A stretch of DNA of 64,000 nucleotides from Macrocystis pyrifera (lineage: Eukaryota > Sar > Phaeophyceae > Laminariales > Laminariaceae): assembly GCA_031763025.1 (NCBI GenBank), contig JASSKH010000005.1, positions 7,097,966-7,161,965 on the forward strand, given 5' to 3'. The notes below the pieces were generated by a model that searched no databases, was not told the origin of the DNA, and was given only the letters and a program-made list of their open reading frames with translations. The position numbers were made by a program, and so were the translations under genes. Below are positions 34,702-44,665 of this stretch, one piece after another. How positions within the stretch are numbered: the first letter of the stretch is position 1; each line of letters starts with the position of its first letter.

Positions 34702-35517
34702 CTGTGCAAGGCAAGGGGGGGGGGGGGGGGGGGGGGGGGGGGGAGGCGAGAGGGGCGTGCGGAGGCGGCGCGGGAGGTCGAAGGGGAACGCGGAGGGCCC
34801 GGGGAGGGGAGGGGGAGGGGGAGGGGGAGGGGGGGGAAGGGAAAGAGCATCCGAGCGGCGGGGAAGGTGGGTGGGTGGGTAGGTGGATGGTGGGGTTGGA
34901 CAGACACGCCGCGGAAAAAAAAAAAGAAGAGAGCACCTGACTCCCTTATAACCGCACCTATCTTGTCGGGATAAATCTACGTAACACAGACCTTCTGCGC
35001 CTCCTATTTTACCCCCCCCCCCCCCCCCCCCCCCCACCCCCCTCTTTCTCCTCCTGCCGAAGGTGCGACAACAACAACGAAGCAACAGCAAAAACAGCCC
35101 TCCTCCACCCTACCCTATCCCCCGTCCCCCCCACTCCACCGCTCTCACCCTCCCCCCCCCCCCCAAACCCCGCTCACCCTCCGACCCCCCCCGCCCCCCC
35201 CCACCCCCCCTTCCCTAAACTCACCCTCTCCGACTCCGCAATTTCCACCCCCATCCAGCCCTACCCCCCGTACCCCCCACTCCCCCCCACTCCACCACTC
35301 TCACCCTCTCCCCCCTCCCCCCAATCTCCTTCACCCCCCGACCCCCCCCCCCCCCCTCCCCCCCCCTCTCCGACTCCGCAACAACTCACCCTCTCTGACT
35401 CCGCAACTTCCACCCCCCACCCCGCCCTACCCCCCCACTCCCCCCACTCCCCCCCACTCCACCGCTCCCACCCTCTCCCCCCCCCCCCCGACCCCACCCC
35501 CCCTTTCCTCAACTCAC
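34702..35517. other. TPS intron 4, C/G-rich
   Basis: It holds a G-run (34716-34743), C-runs (35013-35035 and others) and tandem relics of the preceding exon end. The long proline- or glycine-rich open frames here are products of the homopolymers. Confidence 0.7.
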
Positions 35518-35550
35518 CCTCTCCGACTCCGCAACTTCCACCCCCATCCA
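35218..35550 (-). repeat. Tandem relics of a TPS exon end plus splice donor
   Basis: The block CAACTCACCCTCTCCGACTC with CGCAACTTCCACCCCCA, which covers the end of exon 4 and its donor, is repeated at about 35218, 35365, 35385 and 35511. The rightmost (35511-35550) is the functional one, because it continues the protein. The others lie inside the intron. Confidence 0.8.
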
Positions 35551-35763
35551 GCCTATCCAGAGGAACTCCATCTCATGCCGCACGCCCTGCAAGGCAGTCA
35601 CCAGCCCGCCGCTAGACATCTTGAAGGTCCATTTTCCCGTGTCGAGGTCTCGCTGGGCGCTGATGGGCAACCTGTTCGACACCACCACCACCCGACTCTT
35701 CTCAACGTTCTCTTTCCCACCCTTCCCGTTCTCCACCACCACCCCCTTCCCCTGCTTCGCCGC
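35518..35763 (-). CDS. TPS: Trehalose-6-phosphate synthase, exon 4
   Basis: The exon has 82 codons in phase 0 from AAAGCAG to AGG/GTGAGT. A Lys/Gly/Val linker leads into KSRVVVVSNRLPISAQRD, the first strand and loop of GT20 glycosyltransferases. KMSSGGLVTALQG then gives the glycine loop near the nucleotide-sugar phosphate, and FLWIGWMGVEVAESER the conserved WxGW region. The Arg of SNRLP and the Trp of WIGW are the residues expected for substrate phosphate and glucose-6-phosphate contacts. The exon joins exon 5 directly, giving the expected ESER-ATVSQRL order of the family. Confidence 0.93.
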
Positions 35764-36060
35764 CTGCTTTGATGGGTTTCGTAGTGAGATGACGGGAGGG
35801 GGGGGGAGAGGGGGGGGATAGGGGAGATGGGAGCGAGGAGGAGAGGGGCTTCCAAATGTCAGCATGCATTCCGGGGGGGGGTAAGGGGGGGGAGGGGGGG
35901 GGGCTTCCAAGTACCAGCATGCATCCCGCGCTGGTGTGCCAGCTACGGGGGGGGGGGGGGCAGGAGGGGGGGGGTTGTAATGACCGTAACCCCCCGTCCT
36001 CTGTACAACTCCTGAAATCACACCCGCATGATGGGCTGGAAAATAAAGCTTCCGAATTTT

Positions 36061-36265
36061 GATTGATTGGTCGATCGAATGATTGATTAAGGTGATTGCT
36101 TGCTGAGTGGTTGAATATATTGATTGATGACTGGCTAGTCGATTGCTCGATTGGCTGGTTGGTTGATCGAGTGGTTCCTTCGTTGGTTGGCTGGCTGACT
36201 GGCTGATCGGCTGGTTGGTCGAACGAATGATTGATTGATTGATTGATTGATTGACCCATTGGTTG
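36061..36265. repeat. (GATT)n-like degenerate tetranucleotide array in TPS intron 3
   Basis: About 200 bases of GATTGATTG, TGGTTGATCG and GGCTGGTTGG variants. The reverse-complement repeat (AATC)n fills part of TPS intron 1. Confidence 0.85.
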
Positions 36266-36329
36266 ATCGAATAACGTCTTCATCCGCAAAACCCACCAAG
36301 CATTCCAAAACCAGAAAATAAAACCTCAC

Positions 36330-36407
36330 GTGTTCATCCTTCTGGTCCTCCTTGTGTTTGTGTTCCCACAGCTGCCGCTGGAGTTCCTGAATATTCGCCA
36401 AAATTGC
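36330..36407 (-). CDS. TPS: Trehalose-6-phosphate synthase, exon 3
   Basis: Twenty-six codons in phase 0 run from GTTGTTGTGCAG to CAC/GTGAGG. The peptide begins AILANIQELQRQLWEHKHKE and ends DQKDEH: a charged helix that precedes the GT20 domain and is not part of the conserved catalytic fold. Its place in the gene rests on splice phases, which match exons 2 and 4, and on orientation and proximity. N-terminal helical extensions of variable sequence are common in eukaryotic TPS proteins. Confidence 0.75.
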
Positions 36408-36883
36408 CTGCACAACAACAAAAAGGTGCGGCCGCCGCCGGCGGATGGAGGGGGGGGGAGGGGGTTTTCGGATTGCACAAGGCGTTACGGCTAGCGTTAC
36501 TGTAGAGGGGATAGTTAGGGTTATGAGTACAAGCGAATGCGAGTTTCCAATTGGATGGTGTGGATACCGGGTCCCCTTTTCCCTAGTAGATGCTCCTACA
36601 GCAGTAACGCCTCATTACGCGCAAGTTGAAGGCAGCACATCCAAGGTCTGTCACTCCGTCCCGTGTAAGAAGACTCCGAGATAACGATCAACCTCGGTGT
36701 GTTCTCCAAACCACAACCGCACAAGAGAGAACCTGCCGGGGCCGTCCGCCCCACATTGGCGTCGTCCGGCACGGCACCCCTTTCGAGATGGCTCAAGCGA
36801 CCGACCGGCCGACCGACCGGTTACCGACCGGGACCCACCAACGCACACAAGCTGACGACAGTTACAAATACCCTGCTGCACTA

Positions 36884-36990
36884 TTACGGGGGGCCATAGT
36901 AAATAGGACCAAATATTGTCGGTAAAAATAGCGAAATTTCTAGGTTTTTGTGTGTGTACCGTAGGTCCTATTTACTATGGCCCCCCGTAA
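36884..36990. mobile_element. MITE copy 14, in TPS intron 2
   Basis: The ends are TTACGGGGGGCCATAG and CTATGGCCCCCCGTAA. TA is on the left; the right flank is CA. The core contains AATATTGTCGGTAAAAATAG. Confidence 0.9.
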
Positions 36991-37179
36991 CAGTTTCTGC
37001 TGCTGTACCCACAGCTACACTCACATATGTACCGCTACCGTAAGCTTATATATAGACAGAGTGTGAGCTTCGTGGGTATGGGGCTGCGGTCACTGGTTCA
37101 AGCTCGGGCTCGGGTCAGGCCCCAGAGTCAGGGTCAGCGTCAGCCAGGGATAGGGATGCGGGTGAGCGATAGATTGACT

Positions 37180-37240
37180 CCTTTCAGGACCGCACTCCCG
37201 TCCTGGAGACAAACCAATGATTATAGTTGGAATGAGAGTC
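37180..37240. repeat. Left half of a foldback element, in TPS intron 2
   Basis: TTTCAGGACCGCACTCCCGT with CCTGGAGACAAACCA matches the left arm. The right arm is missing and is replaced by unrelated DNA. Confidence 0.5.
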
Positions 37241-37767
37241 AGGCTTAGGTTTCCGTACAGAGTGCACCAAAAAAGAAAGGGTTGATTTGATTGAGGCAAC
37301 CAAGAAAAAAAACGAAAAAGAAAAAAGTATATATACGCCCTGTTTTAATACATACCGGGGAATGCTCCCTCAAGGTTCAGTAAAAAATGCGAAGCCCGCC
37401 GTGTGCTGCTCCGTGCACGCCCCTGCTAAGCAAGACACGCGCTTGTACGTACGCACGCACACCACGGCGGTGGTCGGCGGTGCCTAGACTTTTACCAGGA
37501 CTGCTATATTATAGCGTAAGCAGCAGCAGCAGCAAAACGCAGGCGGTTTTTTTCGTTTTTAAGGGCGGCCATTCTCTCCTTACCCCAACCAAAAAAAAAC
37601 TCACGAGATAACACGTCAGCAACACTAAAAAACCGGTACAGAGCACTCCTGCCACTTCAAACAAGACAGGCCCACCAGTGTACACTCCAAACCATTTTTT
37701 TTGCTCGGTTCAATGATACGCACATCAACTTCGACACACGCGGAAAAAAAAAAAAAAAAGACCGCAC

Positions 37768-37858
37768 CTGCTCGGTGACACCCAAGGTTTCTCGGCTGCT
37801 CTCCAAGGCCGGCTGTATGCTCGCTCGCGCGTCCTCCTTGTCCCCTGTGACCTCCGGG
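37768..37858 (-). CDS. TPS: Trehalose-6-phosphate synthase, exon 2
   Basis: The exon is bounded by CTCACCAG and CAG/GTGCGG. One base completes the split codon from exon 1 (AG+C), then 30 codons follow: PEVTGDKEDARASIQPALES and SRETLGVTEQ. It is an acidic, Ser-rich segment with no conserved TPS motif. It is assigned to this gene because its phases (phase 2 in, phase 0 out) match exons 1 and 3. A 17-base A tract (37744-37760, plus strand) lies just past the donor. Confidence 0.72.
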
Positions 37859-38084
37859 CTGGTGAGCGACGGGGCAAAAACAAAATAAAAACAAGCGAAA
37901 AAAATATGACCGCGGCAGCAGCGGCAGTAGCAGTGGTGGTAGCAGCAACAGCGGCGGCGGGTTGTGGGGAAACGCTGAGGCAAATACCGCAAAAAAATGA
38001 ACGAATGTGCTCAGGGAGGAAGAGGAGGAACGGAAAAATATCTGAGTGACGAAAGTAGGGGGGGGGGGGGGGGGGGGGGGGAGG

Positions 38085-38320
38085 GGAGGGCAAGGGAGGT
38101 GTACTCGATATCATACATGGCCGTAGTCGTATGACCACAGACCCTCCTTCGCATACCTACAATGCCGGGACGGAGAACGTCTCACCGACCAGGCAGACAT
38201 TGCTTGCACCAGGCGCGAACCGCCGTTAGGTGTTCGGCGAGTCGCATGAAGGGTGAGCTACGCATCCTACTTAGAACCGCTTGTGCGACAGACTTGCATG
38301 TGGATGACAGCTTCAATGAG
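38085..38320 (-). repeat. Family B copy in TPS intron 1
   Basis: It starts after a G-run (38058-38081) with GTGTACTCGATATCATACAT and continues through CTACAATGCCGGGACGGAG, CACCGACCAGGCAGACATTG and GCATCCTACTTAGAACCGC to GATGACAGCTTCAATGAGTT. A second G-run (38323-38343) follows it. Confidence 0.72.
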
Positions 38321-38321
38321 T

Positions 38322-38415
38322 TGGGGGGGGGGGGGGGGGGGGGCGAGGGGGGAGGGTGAACTCATTTGTTGCTTGTCTCAAGTCATTTGACCAATGACCA
38401 CGCATCCCATTGCTG
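38322..38415 (-). mobile_element. 3' tail fragment of the non-LTR retrotransposon, in TPS intron 1
   Basis: On the minus strand, GGGATGCGTGGTCATTGGTC through CAACAAATGAGTTCACCCTC leads into a C-run. It is the antisense-oriented counterpart of the tails at 21999 and 27302. Confidence 0.78.
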
Positions 38416-38715
38416 TCTCTGCAACATGGTCACATCGGATAATAAACCAACTCATTGAAGCTGTCCTCCATGTGCAAGTCCGCCTCACAAGCGGTTCTTA
38501 GTAGGCTGCAGCTCACCCTTCATGCGACTCGCCGGACACCTCACGGCGCTTCGTACCCAGTACGAGCAATGTCTGCCTGCTCGGTGAAAACTCGACGTGC
38601 TCCGTCCCGGCACTGCAGGGATGCGAGGGTCTACGGTCATACTTCGTACGACTACGGCCATTCATGATATCGAGTACACCCTGCATTATATCGAGAGCGC
38701 CCCCCTACCCCCCCC
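38416..38715 (+). repeat. Family B copy in TPS intron 1, opposite orientation
   Basis: It runs GAAGCTGTCCTCCATGTGCA, TCACAAGCGGTTCTTAGTAG, GGACACCTCACGGCGCTTCG, GCTCGGTGAAAACTCGACG and ends ATGATATCGAGTACACCCTG. With 38085-38320 it forms a large inverted pair separated by a retrotransposon tail. Confidence 0.72.
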
Positions 38716-38814
38716 GCCCCCACCAATCCCTCCCAACCAGCAATCCCACCACCCGATCTCCGCCAACGTCCCACTCAATCCCCCTGCAATCCACCCATCC
38801 CATCCATCAAACCA

Positions 38815-38990
38815 AACAATCAATCATTACATCAATCAATCAATCAATCAAATTAAATCAAATCAACTCAATCAACCAATCCATCTATCAACCAACAATG
38901 AATCAATCAACCAATCAATCAAATCAATGAAATCAATTAATCAAATCAATCAAACCAATCAATCAAATTAAATCAATCAATCCACCCACC
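38815..38990. repeat. (AATC)n degenerate tetranucleotide array in TPS intron 1
   Basis: About 175 bases of AATCAATCAATC, with AAATCAAATC and CATC variants. It is the same repeat type as 36061-36265 but on the opposite strand. Confidence 0.88.
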
Positions 38991-39014
38991 CATTGATCAA
39001 GTCACATCACCAAC

Positions 39015-39295
39015 CTGTGAGAGAACAGCTCAGGTACCTTGCCCCCCGGAGGCAGGGCCGGGTTTGCGGGGGCCATCAAGTCCACCGCCTCGTGCTCCCC
39101 CTCGGGCGTGGCGATCACGCTCGTCAACCTCGGGGCGCGGGTGTCGGGCGGAAGCGGCGCCTCGTGCGAGGACTGCTCCGAGGACGCGGGGGGGGCGGTG
39201 GTTGTGCTGCTGTGCACCTCCATCGCTGGAACATCGGCGGTGGTGGCGGAGGCGGCGGCGGGAGGGGGAGCAGGGGTGGTGGTGGGGGCGTTCAT
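39015..39295 (-). CDS. TPS: Trehalose-6-phosphate synthase, exon 1 (probable start)
   Basis: ATG at 39295 opens 93 codons plus AG, ending at TCACAG/GTTGGT. The leader MNAPTTTPAPPPAAASATTA is Ala/Thr/Pro-rich, followed by Ser/Glu-rich sequence ending KVPELFSH. It shows no hydrophobic signal peptide, so a cytosolic enzyme is the simplest reading. Other frames over this GC-rich stretch are also open, so the start is less certain than the later exons. The phase-2 end matches exon 2. A start further upstream, or a leader exon, cannot be excluded. Confidence 0.62.
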
Positions 39296-40764
39296 AAAAA
39301 TAGGCCAGCGAAGATGAAATCGACGTCGTAGGGGGGCGAAGAGAGTAGCAGCAGCAGCAGCGGTAGCACCAGCAGCGGTAGCGGCAACACCGGTGGCGGC
39401 GGTGGCAGCGATAGCCGAAGCACCGGTTGCAGTGGTAGCGGCGGCGGGGGCAGAGGGGGCGGTAGGAAGAGAGGCAAGGTCGGGGGAGAGGGGGGGAGGC
39501 GCGCCGGAGAAGGAGGAGGAGGAGCAGGAGGAGGAGGAGGTGGAGGAGAAAAATGAGGGAAAGCGAAAAAAGCGAGAGGTAAAAGGAGAACAATAAGAGA
39601 GAGAGGGGGAAGAGGGGGAGGGGGGGGGAGGGAGACGGTGGCATCCCTAGCGCGAAAAGAATGCCACGAACTGCGGAGTAACTCCGCGATCGAACGGGGA
39701 GGGAAGCGAGGAAAGCCGCACCGCGCACCCAATCGGAACCACCCGGTAGTAGGGCGGCAGCCGCGGCGGACGCGGCCGGCTCCTGTCGACCGTCGCGCAA
39801 CAAGACGCCGCTCGTGCGGAAAAAGAAACGGTACACCTCAAAGTCGGCTTCGCGACGATCCATGATATTTGTTTCGTACAAAAAAAAAAAGTTGGGGGGA
39901 CATCGTGCACGGCCTCCGCCTCGCACTGTCGCCCGCCCGGGAGTGGGTGGGCGGGGAAGGAGACCAGGGGGGTTTAAGAGGCGGAAGATATCTGATCGAA
40001 CTCAGCGGTGTGGTGGGGCGGGGAGGGAGGAGAGGGTTATCAAGAGGCGGAAGATGTCTCCTCGAACTCGGCGGTGCTTCGAATTTGCTGCCGTCAAGCT
40101 CAGGATAGGATTGGTCTTGTCTAGTCTGGTTCCAAAAGAAAGTGGGGCCCAGAACCATGTTTAGCCAGCCAGAGGGCAGCTGCACCAAAACCACCTATTC
40201 CCTTCTCTTACGGTCTGTTTTTAATGCTGCACGTGCGTGCCGACCACGCCAACATAGGGTCCCGACACACAAGAAACGAACACGCCCACAAAAAACGAAA
40301 CAGGCCCAAAACATACAAAACAAGCACGTCGCCGTAGACTATCGTCGTTTCGTGCTAGTTTTAGCCCCCACAGAGCGCGCCCTACGTGCTACTTTGCCGT
40401 CCGGCCCCACCCCGCCCGTCAGCAAAAACCGTCCCTCCCTCGTGCTGGTGAGTGTACGTGCGTACGTGAAGAATGCCTGGTGCTGATTGGTAGCACGATA
40501 TACACATGGTACCAGTGTGTCATACCACAAGCGTTACTACTGCTGTAGAGTGAACATGGAATAATACATAAAAACGGCAAGCCATCGCTGCTGGTCTTGT
40601 GTGCGGCGGGGCAGCATGCCTACCTGTGGGTACCATTTTATGCCTGCCACACACACTTTCGACTTACAAATAATGATACAGCTGTGAGATCGAGGATTGT
40701 GTCGAAACCAATCTTCGCAAGCTGCGTGGGATACCATCGATCGCGCGAACTACGAGTTTCGAGG
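39296..40764. other. 5' flank of TPS; no supported gene
   Basis: The region is GC-rich with CAG/CGG-type repeats to 39560, then a GGAGG-rich purine block to 39640. Long open frames on both strands here mirror each other and reflect base composition. It probably contains the TPS promoter. No core element is identifiable. Confidence 0.4.
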
Positions 40765-41060
40765 GGAACAAAATCTGACAGTTTCACTTTTGTTACCTTC
40801 CAGCCTAACTCATATGAACAGGAGGTTTTACCCTCAGCGATTTTCGGGACAAGCCGTGGTCACAGGTGTCGTCCCTTCTCCCCCACCGCACTGCTCGTCG
40901 ATTTTCATCGAATGTAGCTAACTCACGTTCTCGCGCTTTCCGCTAATCACTTTTTTTAAGCACGAAAAAGTCCTTACGAGCATGCACTCGGCGAGACTCG
41001 AACCCACAAAATTGAAAAAAAAAAAGGCACGCGGACCACCCACCAAGCCACCGGGGACAG
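40765..41060 (-). mobile_element. tRNA-derived SINE, family A, copy 2
   Basis: On the minus strand: CCGGTGGCTTGGTGGGTGG (box A-like), a short T-run, then GTGGGTTCGAGTCTCGCCG (box B-like), GTGATTAGCGGAAAGCGC and GTGACCACGGCTTGTCC. It lacks the long A tail of copy 1 and ends near AAAGTGAAACTGTCAG. Confidence 0.75.
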
Positions 41061-42883
41061 CTGTGGAAATATAACATCTGCATGACGTACGTACTGTAAT
41101 ATAAGGCAGAAGTTCGTTTAACACAAGGTTTCCGCCGCTCGAGAAGCAATTCCAATGTACCACACAAACGTGTGCAAAAAACGCAGTGTCAAAAAGCCGG
41201 CCTGACGACAACAGCCGCTGATTTTTTTTTTGAAAATGGACAAATAAAACAAAAGTGCTCACTATTAAGACTACTGTCCTTGTATCTTACGCCTGCCGCA
41301 AGTACGCTACGTGCATGTCAAGGATTGGAAACAAAAAATGACAGCGCTGAACGCAACAGCTACTGCGTCTCTGAGGCCGCGATTTCGCAAAATTGTAGCG
41401 ATTCGGTACTGCACACTTCAAACATTATTTTGAACCCGTGTCCCACCTTTTCGGTATCTAGGCTACGTGCTGCAGTGTACCGTATTTCCGCACACTCCTG
41501 TCCACCATAAGCTTCTGCTCGCTTTTGCTCTTTTTTTCATTTCTTAGTCAATCTACCACCAAATCGCATTTGAAATGGTCCAAAAACGACGTTTTTTTTT
41601 TACTCTAGGGAAGCCAAAACGCGTAAAAAAAACGTGCCTCCGGCTGGGCGCTCCAGCGAGGCCCTCCAGGGGCGCCTCCGGCGTGGCCCCCTGACCAGCC
41701 CGGGGGGGCCAGGGGTCGCGCCTTCGCCGCGACCACCAGTGCACTGGTCGGGTCCAGTGTACTGGCGTATGACGCAGCCAGTACATACTGTACTGGCTAG
41801 AGCTACCAGGGCCCAGCCATAGTTTCAAAATATAAGAACATCCCCCGTTCACGTAGCACCCCGGGAAAGGGGCTGGCGGAGTTGGGTTTTCACCGCTTGG
41901 AGGTTGGCGAGTAGATCGAATGTATTATCTCTATACCTCCACTTGGTACGTACTTATGAAGTGATAGATACAGATGCTGGACTGACTGACCGGTGCCGTG
42001 TTGCTCACCAAGTACGTGGTACAGCAGCACGTACTTGAACTCAATAACAGTACCTGTTACGAGTATGTATGTACCGGTATACGATTCACTGAAACGTACA
42101 ACTGATACAGACAACACGTACTTAGTACATACAGAGTACGTACCACAAACAACAGAGGCCCGCTATTCGAACGAAGATACTGAAAGTAAGTACAGCAGTA
42201 GTACGTTCTATATCATACGTACGAACTACTATTAATACTTACGAGGTACAGTAAAATGCTATTAATACAGTATTACGGGGGGCCATAGTAAATAGGACCA
42301 AATATTGTTGGAAAAAAAAAATAGGTAAATATATAGGTTTTTATGTATGCCATAGGTCTTATTAAACTATGGACCCCGTAAAAGTAGTCACGTCCAGCAG
42401 CATGTCTATACATACGGACGACTATTACATCAAGATCATGTTGTCCTCGTGCTACTGAATGAAGAGACAAACAGCAGCAGTAACAAAGTATTAGTAGTAA
42501 GCAGTACGTGCCAGAGGACGCGAGAGTACTGCTCGTACTGGTGCCCGTACTATTAATAGTGCCGCTTGTGGATACCACAGGAGCAGAAGACTACCATGTC
42601 ATGCGAGGTACCAGGTACCTCGTGGTCTGTAACAATACAACAGCGGTGTCGATCGTACGAGTCGATTCCCGATCGATACAGCACACAGCACACCAGCACG
42701 CAGACAGCAGTATACCTGGTACTCGTACGTGGCAGGCTTCGTTCGTACCTGGTTCGTATACGATACCTACAGCAGTAATACAACGTAGCGGGCTCTTATT
42801 ACTGCTGCCAGGTATATCCGTACCAGAATTTAGTTACCCCGCAGTCAGACCTATACCAAACACACCACATGGCTGGCGGGCAC
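41061..42883. other. Noncoding region with one MITE
   Basis: No exon is supported. The part 41640-41800 is GC-rich with a CACTGGTC/CCAGTGTACTGG cluster. From 41940 to 42820 the DNA is GTAC-rich with many TACCAGGTA-type words and CTATTAATA(C/G). Confidence 0.45.
42273..42382. mobile_element. MITE copy 15
   Basis: TA precedes TTACGGGGGGCCATAG. The right end CTATGGACCCCGTAA has lost one C. A 9-A run expands the core. Confidence 0.88.
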
Positions 42884-43259
42884 CTGAAATTGTCGGCACC
42901 GCCTGCGGCTGCAGAGCGGCCATGAAGCCCGCGTGGTGATCCTCCGATGCTGCCGAATCCGACGCCGAAGGCCCGATCATGAAAGAAGAAGAAGACAGCA
43001 GCCCTTTCGCGCGAGCCTCCGGAGACGATCCCACCCCACCGCCCGCTCCCCCTCCTCCTCCTCTACCGCCGCCGCCTCCGACGCCACCGCTACCACCCTG
43101 AGGCAACGGCGCCGAGTGCCCACGCATCAGAGTTGATGGGTCAGAGTTGTGACGCCCGTGCCCACCCCCGCCGCTTCCGCCACCGCTAGCGCCGGCAGCG
43201 CTGCTCGCATGGTCCGTCGGGGTGCCTCTAGTTCTGTTGTCTATGGGCGAGATAGGCAT
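42884..43259 (-). CDS. Candidate exon, Gly/Ser-rich protein (unidentified)
   Basis: The frame from ATG 43259 (preceded by a possible acceptor CCAAAAG) reads MPISPIDNRTRGTPTDHASS, a Gly-rich stretch, RHNSDPSTLMRGHSAP, a second Gly run and then SSSSFMIGPSASDSAASEDH and AALQPQAVPTIS. It stops at a TCAG/GTGCCC donor. The Ser-Pro and RHNSDP patches look like phosphosite-rich disordered protein, and the non-glycine parts are not low complexity. It could be a downstream exon of the EF-hand/IQ gene, 5.6 kb upstream on this strand, or a separate gene. I see no domain. Confidence 0.45.
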
Positions 43260-43594
43260 CCCTTTTGGAGATGCGGTCTATGAAAAATATATGCTGTCCT
43301 TTTACAGGCCTTTTTAGTCCGCTTTTGATCTCCCTAGGCCTGGCTTCTCGGAGGCGCAGCGGAGCCTATCCCTTTGGAAAGCTAGTGGTTGTCCCTGGTC
43401 TCGCGGTTTTCCTGCGAGTTGCGGGTGGAGAGGGCGTCCTTCGTCCTGCGTCTCGGTCAGATCGTCCTAGGTCCATCGCGGAAACTTGTATTGTCCCCCA
43501 AGTCCCGTTCAACAAATGCCGCTGCATGTTGCTGAACGCCTTGTAAAAATTAAAAAACAAAAATACAATGGCAAAAGTATAAACTCGTTCCCAC

Positions 43595-43655
43595 AAGTGG
43601 GAATGACATTCCCATTGCTCGTTCCCATTGCTCGTTCCCATTGCTCCTCGCTCTC
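43595..43655. repeat. 13-bp tandem repeat (GTTCCCATTGCTC)
   Basis: Three consecutive GTTCCCATTGCTC units, with related CGTTCCCA and TGGGAATGAC words in inverted orientation at 43586-43606 and 43735-43770. The neighbourhood can form several small hairpins. Confidence 0.7.
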
Positions 43656-44519
43656 TGCTGTCATTCCCGTTGTTCCCTGCTTCGAGTCCAATAGGAAGGA
43701 GTACGAGTAGCAGTCCTTCCCGTTGCTTGGGTCGATGGGAATGACTACTACTGTATATAGTCGTTCCCATTGGCTTAGGTTGTCTCCATCCCCAACGCTC
43801 GCAGACTGACAAGGAGCCCAAGTTGGAGCTAGCTCTCTGGCCCTTGGGCTAGGTGCACGGTCTTGAGTCCCGGAATTGGTGCAGTTCAGTCGACCGTGCG
43901 ACGGCATCGGACACCGATACGAACGATAGTGCAGCACAGCAGTAGCGCAGGAGCATTGTTGACTGAACTTTGTTCCCACATCTCAAAAAGATCAAAGATA
44001 CGAGACAAGAGACGTTGGATTGAAAAGATACACCACTATGTCCGAAAAATTAAGGACGTTTTTATTACTATTAATAATAGTAAATAATAGTTACATTTAC
44101 ATCAAACCGAACCGGTATTTATGTTTCCGTACCGCAGTGGTATTAGTAACACTCCTTTTCGTATTTTATCTGGGTACCTGGTGCCTGGTACATGTACATC
44201 AAGTACGAACGAAACGTTCGAAGTGAAAGACTTGACTGCGATTGATTACGATAGTGTGATGGTCGCGGGGGTACGAGTTTTTTTTAAGGCACGTTGCAGA
44301 GCAGTAAACAAAAGCGTAAAACAGCCCGTAGGGACAAGGTTTTCCCTCCGCGGCCGGAACCTTATTTGATGCGCTTCTTCTTCAGTCCAGAAGCGAGACC
44401 TGATAAAATATTAGATATTTTACGAGGCATTCCTCGGGATGCCTTTTCGACTGCGCAGTCAGGAACGATATCACGGGACTCGGTTACCCCGGGACTAAAC
44501 GGTACCGTTGGTATGAGGT

Positions 44520-44665
44520 GTGGCCACCACGGGACGTGTTTGTGCGGGAACGGATTTTACGCCTTTCCGTGGCGCGGGAGCGGGATACTAGAGTTTGTGC
44601 AGGACGCGTTTGTGCTGGCACGGGATTTCACATTTGTCACGGGACCGCGGGATTTCGGGCCAGCT
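44520..44665. repeat. GACGTGTTTGTGCG repeat, locus 1
   Basis: Two ~75-bp units: CACGGGACGTGTTTGTGCGG and GCAGGACGCGTTTGTGCTGG, each followed by a CACGGGA- or AACGGA-type stretch. This locus keeps the uninterrupted version of the site that carries a MITE at 45567. Confidence 0.7.

Noticed and set aside
34216-35091. Long proline- and glycine-rich open frames on both strands
   Set aside because: They are translations of C and G homopolymers in TPS introns. They overlap real exons in the wrong frame and have no other composition.
39640-39890. Minus-strand frame upstream of TPS (contains MDRREADFEVYRFFF) as an additional 5' exon
   Set aside because: No GT donor in a suitable phase joins it to the exon at 39295, and other frames there are also open because of GC content.
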